DNA from: Mesorhizobium sp. WSM3862
Lineage (GTDB): Bacteria > Pseudomonadota > Alphaproteobacteria > Rhizobiales > Rhizobiaceae
Length of the DNA stretch: 64,000 nucleotides
Direction of reading: 5' to 3'
Assembly (NCBI RefSeq): GCF_002294985.1
Contig: NZ_NSGE01000010.1
Location: forward strand, 1 to 64,000
Shown: positions 63,373 to 64,000 of the stretch, piece after piece
Layout of the letters: the number at the start of each line of letters is the position of its first letter
How positions within the stretch are numbered: the first letter of the stretch is position 1
The notes under the pieces: model-generated
Databases searched by the model: none
What the model was told of the DNA's origin: nothing
Seen by the model: the letters and a program-made list of their open reading frames with translations, nothing else
Position numbers and translations under genes: made by a program

Positions 63373-64000
63373 TGATGATGCGCGCATCCTGGTTGGACTG
63401 CGTGGCCGAGCGGGTGCAAGCTTGTTCAGTCATGCCAAACAGACGAGAGGGACGCCATACATGCCTAGGCGGCCACAATATTGGCCTGCGCTAACGGTGC
63501 AAACCGGACCCTTTTGCGGCCGGCGATGCGCAGAGGATCAGTCGGAACCTTGCCCAAATGGGGAGGCTGCATTACCGGCCGCACCTGGAGGCTGTGCGTG
63601 AGCGCAGTTGACTCAAGCCGCCAGTTAGAACTGCTGCCGCAGCTTAGGAACCTGCCATCGGTACGAACGCCAACCGGGGCCCGCCATGCCTCGGGCAGAC
63701 CTTATCGCAAGGCGGTACATGCGGTAATGGCGGGCGTGGATGTATGCTGCTCGCAGCCGCAGGCGGGATCGTGTCCCCCTAGGTGGTGTAGCTGACGGCT
63801 TTGATCGCCGTGCTCTCCGTCTGGGAATGGATCAAGCGATTGCACTTTTGCATTCATGCAATGTCTTGCCCAGTCCGACCAGACGAGCCGCCGCTTGACC
63901 CGTAGGCATGTCAATGACCGTGATTGCCCTTTCTGCAAGGAAGCGCCGCTCGTTCCTGGTCAGCGTTGCTGTATCGATTGCCGCAAAATGTGGGCCATGG
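63373..64000. other. right-end stretch, unresolved, possibly IS-derived
   Basis: Minus-strand frames (for example AIDTATLTRNERRFLAERAI near the right edge, and a 78-codon frame at 63702-63938) hint at decayed mobile-element coding sequence, but no family can be named. No intact gene is visible. Confidence 0.35.

Overview
The window looks like part of a symbiosis island (integrative element) of a Mesorhizobium-type nodulating rhizobium. The evidence is a VirA/VirG-controlled VirB type IV secretion cluster, nodA plus nodFEG behind nod boxes, nifA with a fixV-like LacI regulator, dctA, island-type vitamin operons (thi, nad, bio, pan), a TraR/TraI quorum-sensing pair, and many decayed insertion sequences between the gene blocks. 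The species cannot be fixed from sequence alone. nodFE suggests a host range needing special Nod-factor acyl chains.

Layout. 0.2-12.2 kb: transposase relics, virG (minus), an IS3 relic, a perfect vir box, then virB1-virB11 on the plus strand, including a short virB7. 12.3-17.7 kb: virA and a Tat-exported alpha-carbonic anhydrase on the minus strand, then non-coding sequence with a broken serine recombinase. 17.7-19.8 kb: a nod box followed by a membrane acyltransferase/SGNH protein. 19.8-25.2 kb: TPP riboswitch and thiC-thiO-thiS-thiG-thiE-thiD, with thiO frameshifted. 25.3-30.4 kb: amino-acid oxidoreductase, a porin preceded by a consensus RpoN promoter and NifA site, and an MFS exporter. 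30.6-40.1 kb: vitamin cluster copy 1 (nadQ, nadA relic, nadB, nadC, bioBFDAZ, panD relic, divergent panB relic). 40.2-42.4 kb: traR (frameshifted), traI and a small XRE regulator. 42.9-44.7 kb: preQ1 riboswitch and queCDE. 44.8-49.7 kb: nod boxes, two nodA relics, nodF-nodE-nodG, then a nod box and intact nodA. 50.1-54.7 kb: vitamin cluster copy 2 (nadQ, nadA, nadB, bioZ relic, panD, divergent panB relic). 54.8-60.1 kb: nifA, fixV and dctA. 61-64 kb: a PIN toxin/antitoxin pair, an IS256 relic, a nod box, a nodA relic, a nolK relic and unresolved sequence.

How it fits together. The two vitamin clusters appear to be duplicates of one ancestral unit (panB divergent from nadQ-nadABC-bioBFDAZ-panD) that lost genes reciprocally. 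Copy 2 alone supplies nadA and panD, copy 1 alone supplies nadC and bioBFDAZ. FixV would activate nifA at the left-facing promoter, and NifA/RpoN would in turn drive the porin. dctA has its own RpoN promoter. NodD (not in the window) would act on five nod boxes, only some of which still lead into intact genes. Several 'one base wrong' genes (thiO, traR) may be true decay or sequencing errors, and need raw-read confirmation.
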